DNA of 32,248 nt from positions 1-32,248 of IMG/VR virus record IMGVR_UViG_3300008339_000286; one strand, given 5' to 3'. The notes under the pieces were generated by a model, which saw only the letters and a program-made list of their open reading frames with translations, was not told the DNA's origin and made no database searches. Of the stretch, positions 12,944-22,176 are shown in pieces; position 1 is the stretch's first letter, and each line of letters opens with the position of its first letter. A program made the position numbers and the translations under genes. Source of the stretch: a virus.

Positions 12944-13263
12944 GCAGTTTCAACGCCAGTTGAAGTTGGTTGCGTTGGCATAACTGGCTTAGGTTGATTT
13001 GTAGTTAAAAATTCACCATCCCATGTATAGCCAATAGAACCATTACCAATTTGTTCAGTAAGAACAAAATCTGTAAAGTCAGCATTAGGAAGCCATACTA
13101 AAGTTTTAGTTGTATCTGCTACCAGTTGAATAGAATCTGCGGGTGGTTGCCATGTATTAACATCGCCATCCCATTCAACAATATTAGTTACTACATTGTT
13201 TTGCACAATTAAATAATTTTTTGCATTTGGGTCAGGAGATAAATCCCCTAATTGATTAGGCAT
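12940..13263 (-). CDS. Conserved tail-associated protein of aquatic phages
   Basis: A 107-residue protein: NYLIVQNNVVTNIVEWDGD near residues 16-34, a proline turn (WQPPADS), and an IGYTWDGEFLTTNQPKP block near 77-93. I recognise this combination as a common unnamed protein near tail fibre genes, especially in aquatic phages. The repeated aromatic strands suggest a small beta domain, perhaps a fibre adaptor. A strong AAAGGAAA site stands before the start. It is coupled to the cupin-like gene by ATGA. Confidence 0.7.
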   Translation of the reverse strand: MPNQLGDLSPDPNAKNYLIVQNNVVTNIVEWDGDVNTWQPPADSIQLVADTTKTLVWLPNADFTDFVLTEQIGNGSIGYTWDGEFLTTNQPKPVMPTQPTSTGVETA

Positions 13264-13275
13264 ATATTTCCTTTC

Positions 13276-14151
13276 TTACCATTCAAAAATTACAACACCG
13301 CCAGTTCCCGCACCGCCACCAGACGTTCCTCTACCTGAACCACCGCCACCACCCCCACGACCAGTTGCCGCAGATCCCGTTTGATAATTTCCCGCCATTG
13401 ACATCCCGCCAGCCCCACCAAAACCAAACAAAGAACCACCGCCCATGCCTGTTGATGACCAAAAATTACAAGAAGCACCCCCCGTAGCCGCACCGCTACC
13501 ATTCCCGCCTTGAATGTTTATTGTTCCACCACTTGCATTTCCTCCCGCCCCACCGTTTACTGTGCTACCGCCATTGTATACACCAGCACCACCGCCATTA
13601 CCAGTAATGGTGCTAATAGATTGTGTGCCCGATGCAACGGTAGAATTTCCACCTGCCGCATTATTACCACCACCACCACCAACAGTAACGGATAAAGTAT
13701 TCCCAGCAGTTAAGCCTGTTAAATAAGCAATAGCAGTTCCACCTCCGCCGCCGCATGATTGTGATTGTGATTGTGAACCAACATCATAAAATGCACCGCC
13801 ACCGCCACCGCCAGTAACAGTAATTTTTAATGCAGTAATGCCTGATGGAATAGTAAATGTTCCGTTGCTAGTAAATACTTGACCACGAGCACCGACATAA
13901 CCACCACCACCTGGGGCTTGACTTACCCAAGTTGTGCCGTTTGAAGTAAGAATATTACCGCTTGTTCCGGGTGCTACAAATTGAACCCCTGATGTTCCAT
14001 TGCCAAGTAATACATTATTTGCAGTTAAAGCAGATTGCCCTGAACCGCCATTAGCCACCGGAACAACTCCAGTTAAACCATCGGTTGCATCTAACTGCCC
14101 GGAAGTGTTTAAGTTATTTGCGAGTATTGCTAGGTTATATGCTTGCGTCAT
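13276..14151 (-). CDS. Glycine-rich tail adhesin
   Basis: The first 85 residues carry a fibre linker seen in many phages: GVVPVANGGSGQSALTANN, then VLLGNG and ILTSNGTTW. From about residue 105 to the end the protein is extremely glycine-rich, with several runs of five or six glycines broken by Ser, Asn and aromatic residues, ending GGVVIFEW. Glycine-rich domains of this kind form polyglycine type II bundles in the T2/S16 gp38 adhesins that recognise receptors. The glycine runs are rich in GGN repeats at DNA level and thus prone to change. It shares one base with the J-like gene's stop. Likely receptor-binding. Confidence 0.78.
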   Translation of the reverse strand: MTQAYNLAILANNLNTSGQLDATDGLTGVVPVANGGSGQSALTANNVLLGNGTSGVQFVAPGTSGNILTSNGTTWVSQAPGGGGYVGARGQVFTSNGTFTIPSGITALKITVTGGGGGGAFYDVGSQSQSQSCGGGGGTAIAYLTGLTAGNTLSVTVGGGGGNNAAGGNSTVASGTQSISTITGNGGGAGVYNGGSTVNGGAGGNASGGTINIQGGNGSGAATGGASCNFWSSTGMGGGSLFGFGGAGGMSMAGNYQTGSAATGRGGGGGGSGRGTSGGGAGTGGVVIFEW

Positions 14152-17100
14152 TAGACTGCCCCTGTTCTTGCAAAGGTTTGATTGACCATAATGTTAAGTA
14201 TTGTATCGGGGGTGTTGGTCAATGTATAGACCCCCGTACCAGTAGTAAAATCTGTACCCTGTTTTAAGTGAACACCATTTTGATATAAGTTAAAGGCGTT
14301 TGCATCGTAATTAAATAAGTATTGCGATTGTCCTGGCAGGGTATTAAACGCCACATTCACCGGATTGCCGTTTGGCGTTCCAAGGTTGTTTGGTGTCCAT
14401 TGATATACGACCACCTTCCCAGTAAGGGTGGATGGAAAATCAGTAATAACTTGACCAGTAATATTATAATCTTGATCATTAACAATTGTTCCGTTAATAA
14501 ATATAAGTTCAAATCCACTATTAAGCGTAAACAATCCGGTGCAATCTATTGAACTTACATTAACAACATCAATTTCATTTCGGCTAAATGATGCGTAATT
14601 ACCCGATACTGAGTTATAAGACCTAAACGAAATAATAAATATTTGATCGGCCAGGCTTGCGGGGTTTGTTAATGTAACCGTACCAGTTGCACCGCCGGTA
14701 TCTGTAAATTCGGAATCATCTAGCAGTACGCCATTTTGAAATACCCAACATTGCCCTGATATATATCCTGCGCTTCGGGTTACGCTAAATACAGTTTGCC
14801 CCGCAGTTGCAACAAATTGTTGTTCGGTATAGTAAAAATCATCCGGCGGCGCGAAGCCAACAACCCTTCCATAAATATCAACTGTTAATGTTGCAACCGA
14901 ACTTGTTTGTTGATAAGCCCCACCAAAATCTAGGTATGGTTTTAACGATGCAACTAATTTACCATCTTGATTGTTAACAACATCAATTTCGCCGGTGCCT
15001 ACCGTAGTGGTTCCCGATTGCAATAACTGCCCGGTGCGCTGATCTAGGTCAATAATATTTGTACCATCCGGCAATGCCGACCAAATCGAAGGATCAAAAA
15101 TAGATGCCTGAGTTAAAACAAACGCGCCATTACCACCGGCATACCCTGCGAATCCGGTATCAAAACTAAACTTACGACCAGTACGGTTTGTATAACCTAA
15201 AAATATATTAGTTCCAAAATTGGGATCGGCTAGATACCAGGAATAAGAAGATGGCGTTGATGGTGGGGTAACATTATCTTGATTGCATAAGCCATAATAA
15301 ATTCGATTAGTTGGGCTGAAACTAAAATTAGAAGTTCCTGTTGCGTTATCTGCATAGGCAACTGCTAGGTATCTTTCAACATATTGAAATGTCGTAGGAC
15401 GCCATTGGAATAAAACGCTTGCCGGTGAGTAATCAGAATTGCCAAGAGAATTAACCATTCTTGAAAATAAATACCAATTGCCCGATGGTATGTTTGTAAC
15501 TGTTATTGCAGGTAATACTGTGTTTGGTAAATATGGCGTACCATTAGATTGAATTTCAGTTGTACCCGCAAATATTAGTTGGCTTGTTGTTGGATTTGCA
15601 AATGCCGAATACCATAACTCGGCGTATTGAATAATACCTTGTTGACTTGAAACAATGTTAACAACAAAAGAAGGATTGGTTGCAGTTGGATATTGATTTG
15701 CAACTATTGGCGCAGGAATGTTTCCAAAAATTAACGGGTCAGGAATACCGGTATTAGGCGATGGTTGAAACTCTGTAATTGGCGTATCGTCATAAACAGT
15801 TGGATTAAATTCCGATAAAACTAATGCCGCCGTTACTGAACCGTTTGCGGCAAATTGTTCGGTAACCTTCATTACCCTAAACAATTTTGCAACCCATCCA
15901 TAATTGGCGTTAGTGATTGTTACTACATCGCCCGCTTCTAATTGAATACCTTGATAGTTAATGGTTACTTGAACTTGTAAATCTTCGCGCCCAGATTTAA
16001 GCATCCTGGTTGCAATGTATTGCGCCCGAACATTATTGTTAACTAATGGCAAACTCTCAGAATTTTTATTGACCGGTTCATTTGGATATAAAAGCGAAGG
16101 ATCAAGTTGCGCTAAATCAAATGTTGCAGAATTAAACGCATCCTGATTATTGGTATCGGGAAACTTACATTCAATAACATTATATGAAGCCGCAATATCC
16201 AATGGCGTGATTTGAATTGCAGATACCATATTGGAATCGTTCAAATCCATTGCTACCGTATAAGTAGGCGATTGAGTAATTACCCCCCATTGCCCGGTAA
16301 TCTCATTGTATTTAAGTAAACAATCGCAACAACTTGCCATATCCTGCAAGTTATCCATAATGGAACGGTTAGTATCTAATACACCATCAAACCTAAATCT
16401 TGTTTGTGTTAATGGGAATCCCGCAGAATTAGTGTATGGGAAAGAACCCGCACAATAGGCATCTAAAACAGTAAGGCTTGCAGTATTAACTTGGTTTAAT
16501 GGTATTGCCGCGCCATATACTTCATTCGTAAGATAATCTAAAAAACATTGCCCAGGTTGAAACCTGGAATTTGTTACTTCAAATTTTGTATTTTGTATTC
16601 CTGTTATTCCTGCACTAACACTATATGTAATTTTAACAATTGCAAATGCAGTATTGGTCATTAACTTAGTTGAATCCCAGGTATAAGTTAAACCCGAACT
16701 TTGCATAACTTGAATAGCAGTTTCAGTTCCGCGAACCGGGGTATTTGACCCATTTCTAAAAAGATATATTTGCAATTTGCCGTTAATAGAAGTATCGACA
16801 ACGCCAGTTGATTCGTCAGTAAGCGAAACAACATTTGGACTTGTCGCATCGGCAAAGTTGCAAAGTTTTCCCGCCCAGTAAACTTTGCCAAAAGTAATTG
16901 TGTCAGTTCCGTTGTTTGTAACTTCGCAAATACTCATTACATAGTAAAGCGTTTGGTTGTTACTGGTAATTGAAAGGTCAGTAATGGTTCCGCCTAACCA
17001 GGCTTTGCCATAAACAATTGGCAATTTATTATCAGTTGCCGGAGGAACTTGTTGCCTGTTGCCTGGGTTTGGCGCGCTACCTGCAATACCAAAACTGCCG

Positions 17101-17345
17101 CCTGAACTTGCTTGTTGCTGATTGAAAAATGCTTTTGATAAAACTGCGGATGCAACCATCGTAATAGCGGTTGCAATGATGGTACTCGTTGCAACGCCTG
17201 CGCCATAAGCAATGGCAGAATATACAACGGTTGCAATAATTGTTGTTGCCGCCAAGGTTGGGGCAACTAATGTTAACAATAAAACTGCAACAAATAATTT
17301 ACTGAATCCAGTTTTCATCTTTTTTTCTAAACCCATATTTTTCAT
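14151..17345 (-). CDS. Tail tip attachment protein, lambda J-like
   Basis: At 1064 residues this is the central tail tip (hub/host-specificity) protein. It has a hydrophobic N-terminus, with a signal-like stretch about 14-33 and two more apolar segments to about 70, and then the J-type core: KLPIVYGKAWLGG near 106-118, a conserved Cys-rich CCDCLLKYNEITGQW region in the middle, and an LQVQVTINYQG strand followed by GDVVTITN. The C-terminal 250 residues carry fibre-like modules, including three YQNGVxL-type repeats. Starts at 17345, 17336 and 17318 are all possible; none has a strong ribosome binding site and the gene overlaps the GNAT gene by up to 47 bases. No separate gpK or gpI gene is visible, so the apolar N-terminus may replace gpI. 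Confidence 0.88.
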   Translation of the reverse strand: MKNMGLEKKMKTGFSKLFVAVLLLTLVAPTLAATTIIATVVYSAIAYGAGVATSTIIATAITMVASAVLSKAFFNQQQASSGGSFGIAGSAPNPGNRQQVPPATDNKLPIVYGKAWLGGTITDLSITSNNQTLYYVMSICEVTNNGTDTITFGKVYWAGKLCNFADATSPNVVSLTDESTGVVDTSINGKLQIYLFRNGSNTPVRGTETAIQVMQSSGLTYTWDSTKLMTNTAFAIVKITYSVSAGITGIQNTKFEVTNSRFQPGQCFLDYLTNEVYGAAIPLNQVNTASLTVLDAYCAGSFPYTNSAGFPLTQTRFRFDGVLDTNRSIMDNLQDMASCCDCLLKYNEITGQWGVITQSPTYTVAMDLNDSNMVSAIQITPLDIAASYNVIECKFPDTNNQDAFNSATFDLAQLDPSLLYPNEPVNKNSESLPLVNNNVRAQYIATRMLKSGREDLQVQVTINYQGIQLEAGDVVTITNANYGWVAKLFRVMKVTEQFAANGSVTAALVLSEFNPTVYDDTPITEFQPSPNTGIPDPLIFGNIPAPIVANQYPTATNPSFVVNIVSSQQGIIQYAELWYSAFANPTTSQLIFAGTTEIQSNGTPYLPNTVLPAITVTNIPSGNWYLFSRMVNSLGNSDYSPASVLFQWRPTTFQYVERYLAVAYADNATGTSNFSFSPTNRIYYGLCNQDNVTPPSTPSSYSWYLADPNFGTNIFLGYTNRTGRKFSFDTGFAGYAGGNGAFVLTQASIFDPSIWSALPDGTNIIDLDQRTGQLLQSGTTTVGTGEIDVVNNQDGKLVASLKPYLDFGGAYQQTSSVATLTVDIYGRVVGFAPPDDFYYTEQQFVATAGQTVFSVTRSAGYISGQCWVFQNGVLLDDSEFTDTGGATGTVTLTNPASLADQIFIISFRSYNSVSGNYASFSRNEIDVVNVSSIDCTGLFTLNSGFELIFINGTIVNDQDYNITGQVITDFPSTLTGKVVVYQWTPNNLGTPNGNPVNVAFNTLPGQSQYLFNYDANAFNLYQNGVHLKQGTDFTTGTGVYTLTNTPDTILNIMVNQTFARTGAV

Positions 17346-17733
17346 ACTTCATATTTGGCGAAGTATCTAATTTAGTCATGGTGAAATATTTAATTCTGCC
17401 TTGTTCTTTTAATTGTTTGCCGTATGCTAAGTAAGCCGCAAACAATCTGAAGCCGCTAGTTGTATCGCGATACTGGGGGCGAACATACCAGGCAAGTTCG
17501 TGCATTGCAAAAGTTTTGTTGCACCAAATTGTAGGCAGTATCATCGCCATCAATAACCCCTTACCTTCTTCCAAAAACACCGCGCCTTGACCGGCAAAAA
17601 TATTATCCAACAAAGCGTTCCAATGTTGTTCATTTTCTATTTCTAATAACTCAGGAAAATTCGCTTCTGCGCGAAACTCCTTCATCATTTCTATTATTTG
17701 TGTTTTGTCGTATTTGTTTGCTTGTCTTATCAT
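17299..17733 (-). CDS. GNAT-family acetyltransferase in the tail module
   Basis: The 144-residue protein has a GNAT layout: an N-terminal MIRQANKYDKTQIIEMM strand and helix, a central strand pair ending in MHELAWYVRPQYR, then a DTTSGFRLFAAYL acetyl-CoA loop and helix (about 91-103) in place of the usual Q/R-x-x-G-x-G/A, and a C-terminal YEKYGFRKK strand typical of the fold. It lies between distal tail genes and J, where lambda-like phages have gpK and gpI, and overlaps both neighbours. A role in modifying a tail protein, or host proteins, is possible; the substrate cannot be read from sequence. Confidence 0.85.
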   Translation of the reverse strand: MIRQANKYDKTQIIEMMKEFRAEANFPELLEIENEQHWNALLDNIFAGQGAVFLEEGKGLLMAMILPTIWCNKTFAMHELAWYVRPQYRDTTSGFRLFAAYLAYGKQLKEQGRIKYFTMTKLDTSPNMKYEKYGFRKKDENWIQ

Positions 17734-18335
17734 GAGTTGGGCGGCGCATCTTTTCCGAAGTAATAGTTAATGGTAGAAACAAACGCAACTCGATTCATAC
17801 TGGTATCGCCTGGCGTAAAGAACTGCCAGGAATTGTCATTGGTATATCGCCCCGCAACCCGGTTCTTTAAGATCAACTGAATGGATGATGCGTTAACAGT
17901 AATTACGCCAACAAACATCCGCACTTCTTCCATCCATTGTTCGGATATTGCAAAACTATTTATATATCCAGTAAAGAATTTATAAAGCCCGCCGGTTCCA
18001 CCAGTAGTAATCAATGCGCCATTAACATCAAAGAACCCATGCCAGGCTTCAATTTTGGAACCTTTAATTTCATTGCTTAATACCCAACCTAACATTGCGG
18101 TATCAATACCAACAAGGCTAAATGTTGTTTCATTGGCGGTTGATTTAATATCCCTGGTTGCTTCGCCAACTTGTATCAATTGACCAACGCCCGCAAATGG
18201 TTGGGCATCAACTGCCGGTACGGTAATGGGTGTAGGTGCGGTTGTAAACAAATAAGTATTTGAAGGGGTTGTTACCCTTAAAAAATCCGCATATCGGATA
18301 TTATTTGTGTTATCTACTGGGGTAATAATGTTCAT
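17730..18335 (-). CDS. Distal minor tail protein (gpL/DUF2163-like)
   Basis: A 201-residue beta-rich protein. The middle has FSLVGIDTAMLGWVL and a Trp-containing IEAWHGFFD strand; the C-terminus has NRVAGRYTNDNSW and FFTPGDTSMNRVAF ending in YYFGK, a pattern I associate with phage tail-tip proteins of the gpL/DUF2163 sort. No cysteine cluster for an iron-sulfur site is visible, unlike lambda gpL. It lies two genes after the tape measure, as expected for a tip protein. ATGA couplings on both sides. Confidence 0.7.
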   Translation of the reverse strand: MNIITPVDNTNNIRYADFLRVTTPSNTYLFTTAPTPITVPAVDAQPFAGVGQLIQVGEATRDIKSTANETTFSLVGIDTAMLGWVLSNEIKGSKIEAWHGFFDVNGALITTGGTGGLYKFFTGYINSFAISEQWMEEVRMFVGVITVNASSIQLILKNRVAGRYTNDNSWQFFTPGDTSMNRVAFVSTINYYFGKDAPPNS

Positions 18336-19015
18336 GTTGTTACCGCTTCAAATGCTACGAAGTTGCCATCCCATGCAATGAATGAATCATTGGTGATTGG
18401 CATCAATGTATAGGTTGGGTATTCACGCAGTATTACCGGAAAAGTTACGCCGGTGTATGCAAACCCGCCCATGCTTACGGTGGTTCCATACTCGCCAATA
18501 ACTGCATTGATTGGGCTTGTTACGGTTGTTAACAAATTACGGTGTACTGGTATGGTTACAGTTGAACCGCCGCCGCGCTGAACATCTTGCGTTGCAATAT
18601 AACTATACAAACCAACTTGGCAAAAATCGCCGGCACGAACAATATATGTTGTAGATGGCACCGAAGGAAGGTTTCCTAATATTAAATTTTTATTTGCGCT
18701 TGATGCTTGCCATTGGCAAGAACTAATTTGTGCAGAATTTAATTGCCCTTGATAAGCAATATAGTTAACCCAACCAGTAGAACCAAAGTTTAGATATTGA
18801 GTTAATGCCTTATCGTAGTAACGCAAGTTGGCAAGCAAATCGCGGTTTTCAGAATAATACAAATACTTCATTGGGGTAAGCGTAAATTGAAACGGAACTA
18901 CCGTAAGAATTTCAGAAGTGCTAATGCGTTGATTGCGGCTAAGAACCTGACCAACAAATCGTTGATCGTTAACACTTATGTTTTCGGTAATTGCTAGTAT
19001 CTGATTCAAACTCAT
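18332..19015 (-). CDS. Minor tail protein downstream of the tape measure
   Basis: The 227-residue protein immediately follows the tape measure gene, in the position of lambda gpM or the siphovirus distal tail protein. It is beta-rich, with many Tyr and Thr, a PFQFTLTPMKYLYYS segment near residue 40-55 and a C-terminal IAWDGNFVAFEAV strand. There is no signal peptide or enzyme motif. Function as a tape measure-proximal tail tip component is inferred from gene order. Overlaps the next gene as ATGA. Confidence 0.72.
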   Translation of the reverse strand: MSLNQILAITENISVNDQRFVGQVLSRNQRISTSEILTVVPFQFTLTPMKYLYYSENRDLLANLRYYDKALTQYLNFGSTGWVNYIAYQGQLNSAQISSCQWQASSANKNLILGNLPSVPSTTYIVRAGDFCQVGLYSYIATQDVQRGGGSTVTIPVHRNLLTTVTSPINAVIGEYGTTVSMGGFAYTGVTFPVILREYPTYTLMPITNDSFIAWDGNFVAFEAVTT

Positions 19016-19019
19016 TTAA

Positions 19020-21296
19020 TCACCTGCTAGTTGGTACGCTACGGGCGGCAGATTGATTTGCCGCATATATCGCTTGTTTATTTTGCGAAAGGAATTGCAA
19101 CGCGCTTTGCGTATCAATCGCTGATAAGTTTTGTACAACCGGCGCGTTATATACAACTTGCGGTTGGCTTCCCATTACGCTTGATAATTGTTGGTTTGGT
19201 ACTACTGTTCCGCTTCGTTGCGGTATAAATAATTCAACTCCTGATTCACCAACAAATCGCGGGCTTCCGGCATCAACTTGACCGCCATCGGCTTCGCCAG
19301 GCAACACCATTAAACCGGTACTTGAAGTTGACCAACCGGCATCGCCGCCGCCTAACAAGCCGCTAATTACACCGCCTAATCCACCAACTGCGGATTTGAA
19401 TAATTGCATTGCCTGCATTTTTAATTGAATAGCAAGTAAGTCTTGTATTACTGATCTTGCAAAATCATTAAATGAGAACTTGCCGGTACGAACAAAAGTA
19501 TCAATTGCGGAATTCATATTGGAAACAACCGCATTAAATGATTCGCCGCCAACTCGCGCATAGTTTTCGGCATCTTCTGAAAAACTGCGGAACGCTTGAT
19601 TCCAACCTTCTGCAAAAGATTTTTGCCTGGTTCGTTCTGCTTCAATATTGCCAACGCGAATTTGCGATAGTTTTGTTTCGGCTTCCATCACGCCTTCAAT
19701 TTGAGTTTTGGCAAGTTGATACTCTCTGTTTTCTTCATTGCCGCCTGCTTTTGCCAGGGCTTCTTTGCGTTGTTGTTGTAACTCCAACATACGCTTTTCA
19801 AGATTAAGGCGTTCTTCTGCAATGCGATAATCAAACTGATTCATCTTGTACCGTTCGCCTTCGAGTTCAGATCGGCGTTGGTTAAAGATTTCCATTTGAA
19901 CAATGTATTCGCCCTGCATTTGCATTAGTTGCAATTCGCGTTCGCGTTGGGCAATAATAAATTCTCGATCTGCCTTTTCTTTTATATTGGCGTTTTCAAC
20001 TGCAACCTGATACCGTTCTTGGATTGCCGCCTGCATTGATGAACTTATGTTTGCTTTAGATAATGCTTCGTCGCGTTCTGCGGTTGCCCTGGCAATTGCT
20101 TCTTCTTTACGCAATGCAAGTTCTGCAATTTGTGTTTCTGCTTGGGAACGAGTTAACGATTCAACTTTAACTTCACCCCTGCGGCGTTCAATATCTAAGA
20201 GTTGCCGGTTTAGTTGTACTCGCGCCCGTAATGCTTCTGCTTCTTTACTGCCGGTTGCGCCACTACTTGCGGGTGCGCCACCCCCTGCTTCGGGTGCTGT
20301 TTCCGGATTGGCTTCTGCGGCGGCAATAACTTCTTCGCTTTGATCGTCAAATATTTTTTTAGCGGCAAAGTAAGAAGCCAATGCCGCGCCCGCCATTGCA
20401 ATACCTTTAATACCCTGGGCAGATTGAATTGCTACGCTAAGTGTTGCGGTTGTTTTTAAGGCAGAATTTAATGCCTTAAATACAGTAACCAATTTCATCA
20501 TTCCGTTTATAACGCTTACCGCAGTAATGGCAACAAATGCCGCCTTGATTGAATTAACACTTAATATTGCTTCGCCGCCAGTACCGCCAGTAAACGGTGA
20601 AAGCAAATCGGCAATGGCAAGTTTTAGATTGTTATAGGTTGCATCCAGGGCATCGCCTAATTGCGCCAGGCGTTTCATTGATTCTTCTTGCTTCTTAAAT
20701 TCATCGGTAGATTTGCCTAGGGCTTCGGCTATTTCTTCAACCGATTTGCCCATGCCGGCTTTACCTAGCATTTCTTTTGTTGCCTTAATGCGTTCGTAAG
20801 TATTGCCAATACTTGCAAGCCCTTCATATACCCGGCGAATTACCTGGTCAGGCGATAAACTTTGTAACTCTTTGAATGTAATTCCAAGTTGTTCAAACGA
20901 AGCAATTGCCGCATCGTTGCCTTCTTGCGCCATTGCAATTCGGCTAAACATGGTATTCATAATCTTGTTGGCATCTTCGGATTTACCGCCTGCCATCACA
21001 ATTGCTTTTTGGAATTGCAGAATCCGGGCAATACTTACATCGTAAGTTTTGGATAGATCATCAACCTGCCCCGCCATATCCAGGGTTGCTTTTGCCAGGA
21101 ATCCCATTCCCGCAACGGATAATCCCATTGCCCCGCCCAGGGCGTTAAATGTGTTCTTTAGATTTTTAAGATCAATGCCAAGGCTATCAAACGAACCCTT
21201 CAAATCTTTTGCTTGTTGTTTGGCTTTAGCGGTTGCCTTATCCCATTCAACCGTTACTAAACCTAACTTAACTGATAGTGATCCAATTACTGCCAT
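19020..21296 (-). CDS. Tail tape measure protein
   Basis: The tape measure sets tail length and is ejected ahead of the DNA. The 758 residues contain an N-terminal helical region (MAVIGSLSVKLGLVTVEWDKATAKAKQQAKDL-type start, split by glycine), a hydrophobic stretch around 245-310, a long charged coiled coil from about 350 to 550 rich in Glu, Arg and Gln, and a C-terminal lambda-type block with FAEGWNQAF, then FSFNDFARSVIQDLL and the closing ADGGQVDAG/FVGESGVELFIP motif. At roughly 1.5 angstrom per residue the tail would be about 110 nm. It follows the G/GT chaperones and gp10-like gene. Confidence 0.93.
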   Translation of the reverse strand: MAVIGSLSVKLGLVTVEWDKATAKAKQQAKDLKGSFDSLGIDLKNLKNTFNALGGAMGLSVAGMGFLAKATLDMAGQVDDLSKTYDVSIARILQFQKAIVMAGGKSEDANKIMNTMFSRIAMAQEGNDAAIASFEQLGITFKELQSLSPDQVIRRVYEGLASIGNTYERIKATKEMLGKAGMGKSVEEIAEALGKSTDEFKKQEESMKRLAQLGDALDATYNNLKLAIADLLSPFTGGTGGEAILSVNSIKAAFVAITAVSVINGMMKLVTVFKALNSALKTTATLSVAIQSAQGIKGIAMAGAALASYFAAKKIFDDQSEEVIAAAEANPETAPEAGGGAPASSGATGSKEAEALRARVQLNRQLLDIERRRGEVKVESLTRSQAETQIAELALRKEEAIARATAERDEALSKANISSSMQAAIQERYQVAVENANIKEKADREFIIAQRERELQLMQMQGEYIVQMEIFNQRRSELEGERYKMNQFDYRIAEERLNLEKRMLELQQQRKEALAKAGGNEENREYQLAKTQIEGVMEAETKLSQIRVGNIEAERTRQKSFAEGWNQAFRSFSEDAENYARVGGESFNAVVSNMNSAIDTFVRTGKFSFNDFARSVIQDLLAIQLKMQAMQLFKSAVGGLGGVISGLLGGGDAGWSTSSTGLMVLPGEADGGQVDAGSPRFVGESGVELFIPQRSGTVVPNQQLSSVMGSQPQVVYNAPVVQNLSAIDTQSALQFLSQNKQAIYAANQSAARSVPTSR

Positions 21297-21298
21297 GA

Positions 21299-21814
21299 TT
21301 ATTCGCCCTTACCTTTGTGTTGCCCCCAGTTAACTTCCGACCAAATGGCTTGCCCTAGGCGCGAAATTACGCGATCAACATTGTTATTTAACGCAGGCCG
21401 CAAGAATGGGCGCATAGGTGTACGCGCGTTGCCGAACTCCTGGGAAACTGGGGCGCGGCTTTTGTTTGACCATGTTGCCTGCAACTTGCCGCGTTTGTTA
21501 ACAATAAAATTCTGTACTGAATCCGAACGCAAGGTTGATGCAGTTACTCGCGCCATAAACATTTCGCCTGCATAACGGTTTGAACTTTTATCCCTGGATT
21601 GTGGGCGATGAACACGCATATAAATTCGATCTGCCATTTCGCCAGTATCTTTAGGGGCAAATGATTTGGCATCCTGTAACACCGGTTCAAATGCAAATGT
21701 TAATGCGTTACGCCAAATGCGATCCGTTTTGCCCTTGCCAATTTCTTCGGATAGTTCATCCATCTTGGCAAACAGTTCGGTAAAACCTTCAACCCTAAAT
21801 TCGGCGTTACTCAT
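21299..21814 (-). CDS. HK97 gp10-like head-tail/tail completion protein
   Basis: A 171-residue protein with family features: an amphipathic N-terminal helix, FAPKDTGEMAD near residues 53-63, and the diagnostic FGNARTPMRPFLRPAL near 127-142. These proteins act at the neck as tail completion or connector factors. Its place between the GT chaperone and tape measure is unusual, because gp10-like genes normally lie before the tail tube gene, so the order has been rearranged here. Coupled to the GT frame by ATGA. Confidence 0.85.
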   Translation of the reverse strand: MSNAEFRVEGFTELFAKMDELSEEIGKGKTDRIWRNALTFAFEPVLQDAKSFAPKDTGEMADRIYMRVHRPQSRDKSSNRYAGEMFMARVTASTLRSDSVQNFIVNKRGKLQATWSNKSRAPVSQEFGNARTPMRPFLRPALNNNVDRVISRLGQAIWSEVNWGQHKGKGE

Positions 21815-22170
21815 TTGCCAAACCTTTCTTTTTTGAACCCCTTGGCTTGCGCCATATATCCAAGTAAGTTGCTACTAACTTGTTCTTGGGGGGTTGGTTC
21901 AAAATCAGGGTTTACCAGGTATTCGTTAATCCAGGGGAATATTTGTTCAACCTTATATGAAGGTGCGTTTTGTGGGCGAATGTAATTAAACAATGCGGTA
22001 GTAATCGGTGCTAATGCATCGAAGATCGCCTTGTTCCCAAACATCCCATCTGCGTACATGATCTGTATATCCCCAAACAATTCTTCATCTAAACCATCTA
22101 TGTATTCTGTCGTATGTCCATTAAACACCATTGCCGCAGTTACCTGCCGGCGCAGGCTTCTTCTTAATTT
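21811..22170 (-). CDS. Tail assembly chaperone T part, made by -1 frameshift
   Basis: This frame lies at -1 to the G gene and is open from the A-run at 22168-22176 without a stop. Read through the slip it would add about 119 residues to G, giving a GT protein of about 291 residues. An internal ATG at 22131 could start a free 106-residue protein, but it has no ribosome binding site. The T-part contains an acidic helical start and YKVEQIFPWINEYL, a pattern typical of gpT-like domains that contact the tape measure. GT is made in small amounts and helps tail polymerisation. Confidence 0.82.
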   Translation of the reverse strand, partial: KLRRSLRRQVTAAMVFNGHTTEYIDGLDEELFGDIQIMYADGMFGNKAIFDALAPITTALFNYIRPQNAPSYKVEQIFPWINEYLVNPDFEPTPQEQVSSNLLGYMAQAKGFKKERFGK

Positions 22171-22176
22171 TTTTTT
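22143..22176 (-). promoter_or_regulatory. Programmed -1 ribosomal frameshift signal
   Basis: On the leftward strand nine A residues (22176-22168) cover the last codons of the G gene, offering A-AAA-AAA or A-AAA-AAT slippery sequences three to six bases before its TAA. About 11 bases farther a stable CCTGC-GCCG-GCAGG hairpin (22156-22143) can pause the ribosome. Slippery site, spacer and hairpin match the lambda-type G/GT arrangement. Confidence 0.82.

Noticed and set aside
8673-14151. Diversity-generating retroelement acting on the fibres
   Set aside because: No reverse transcriptase gene or template repeat was found anywhere in the window.
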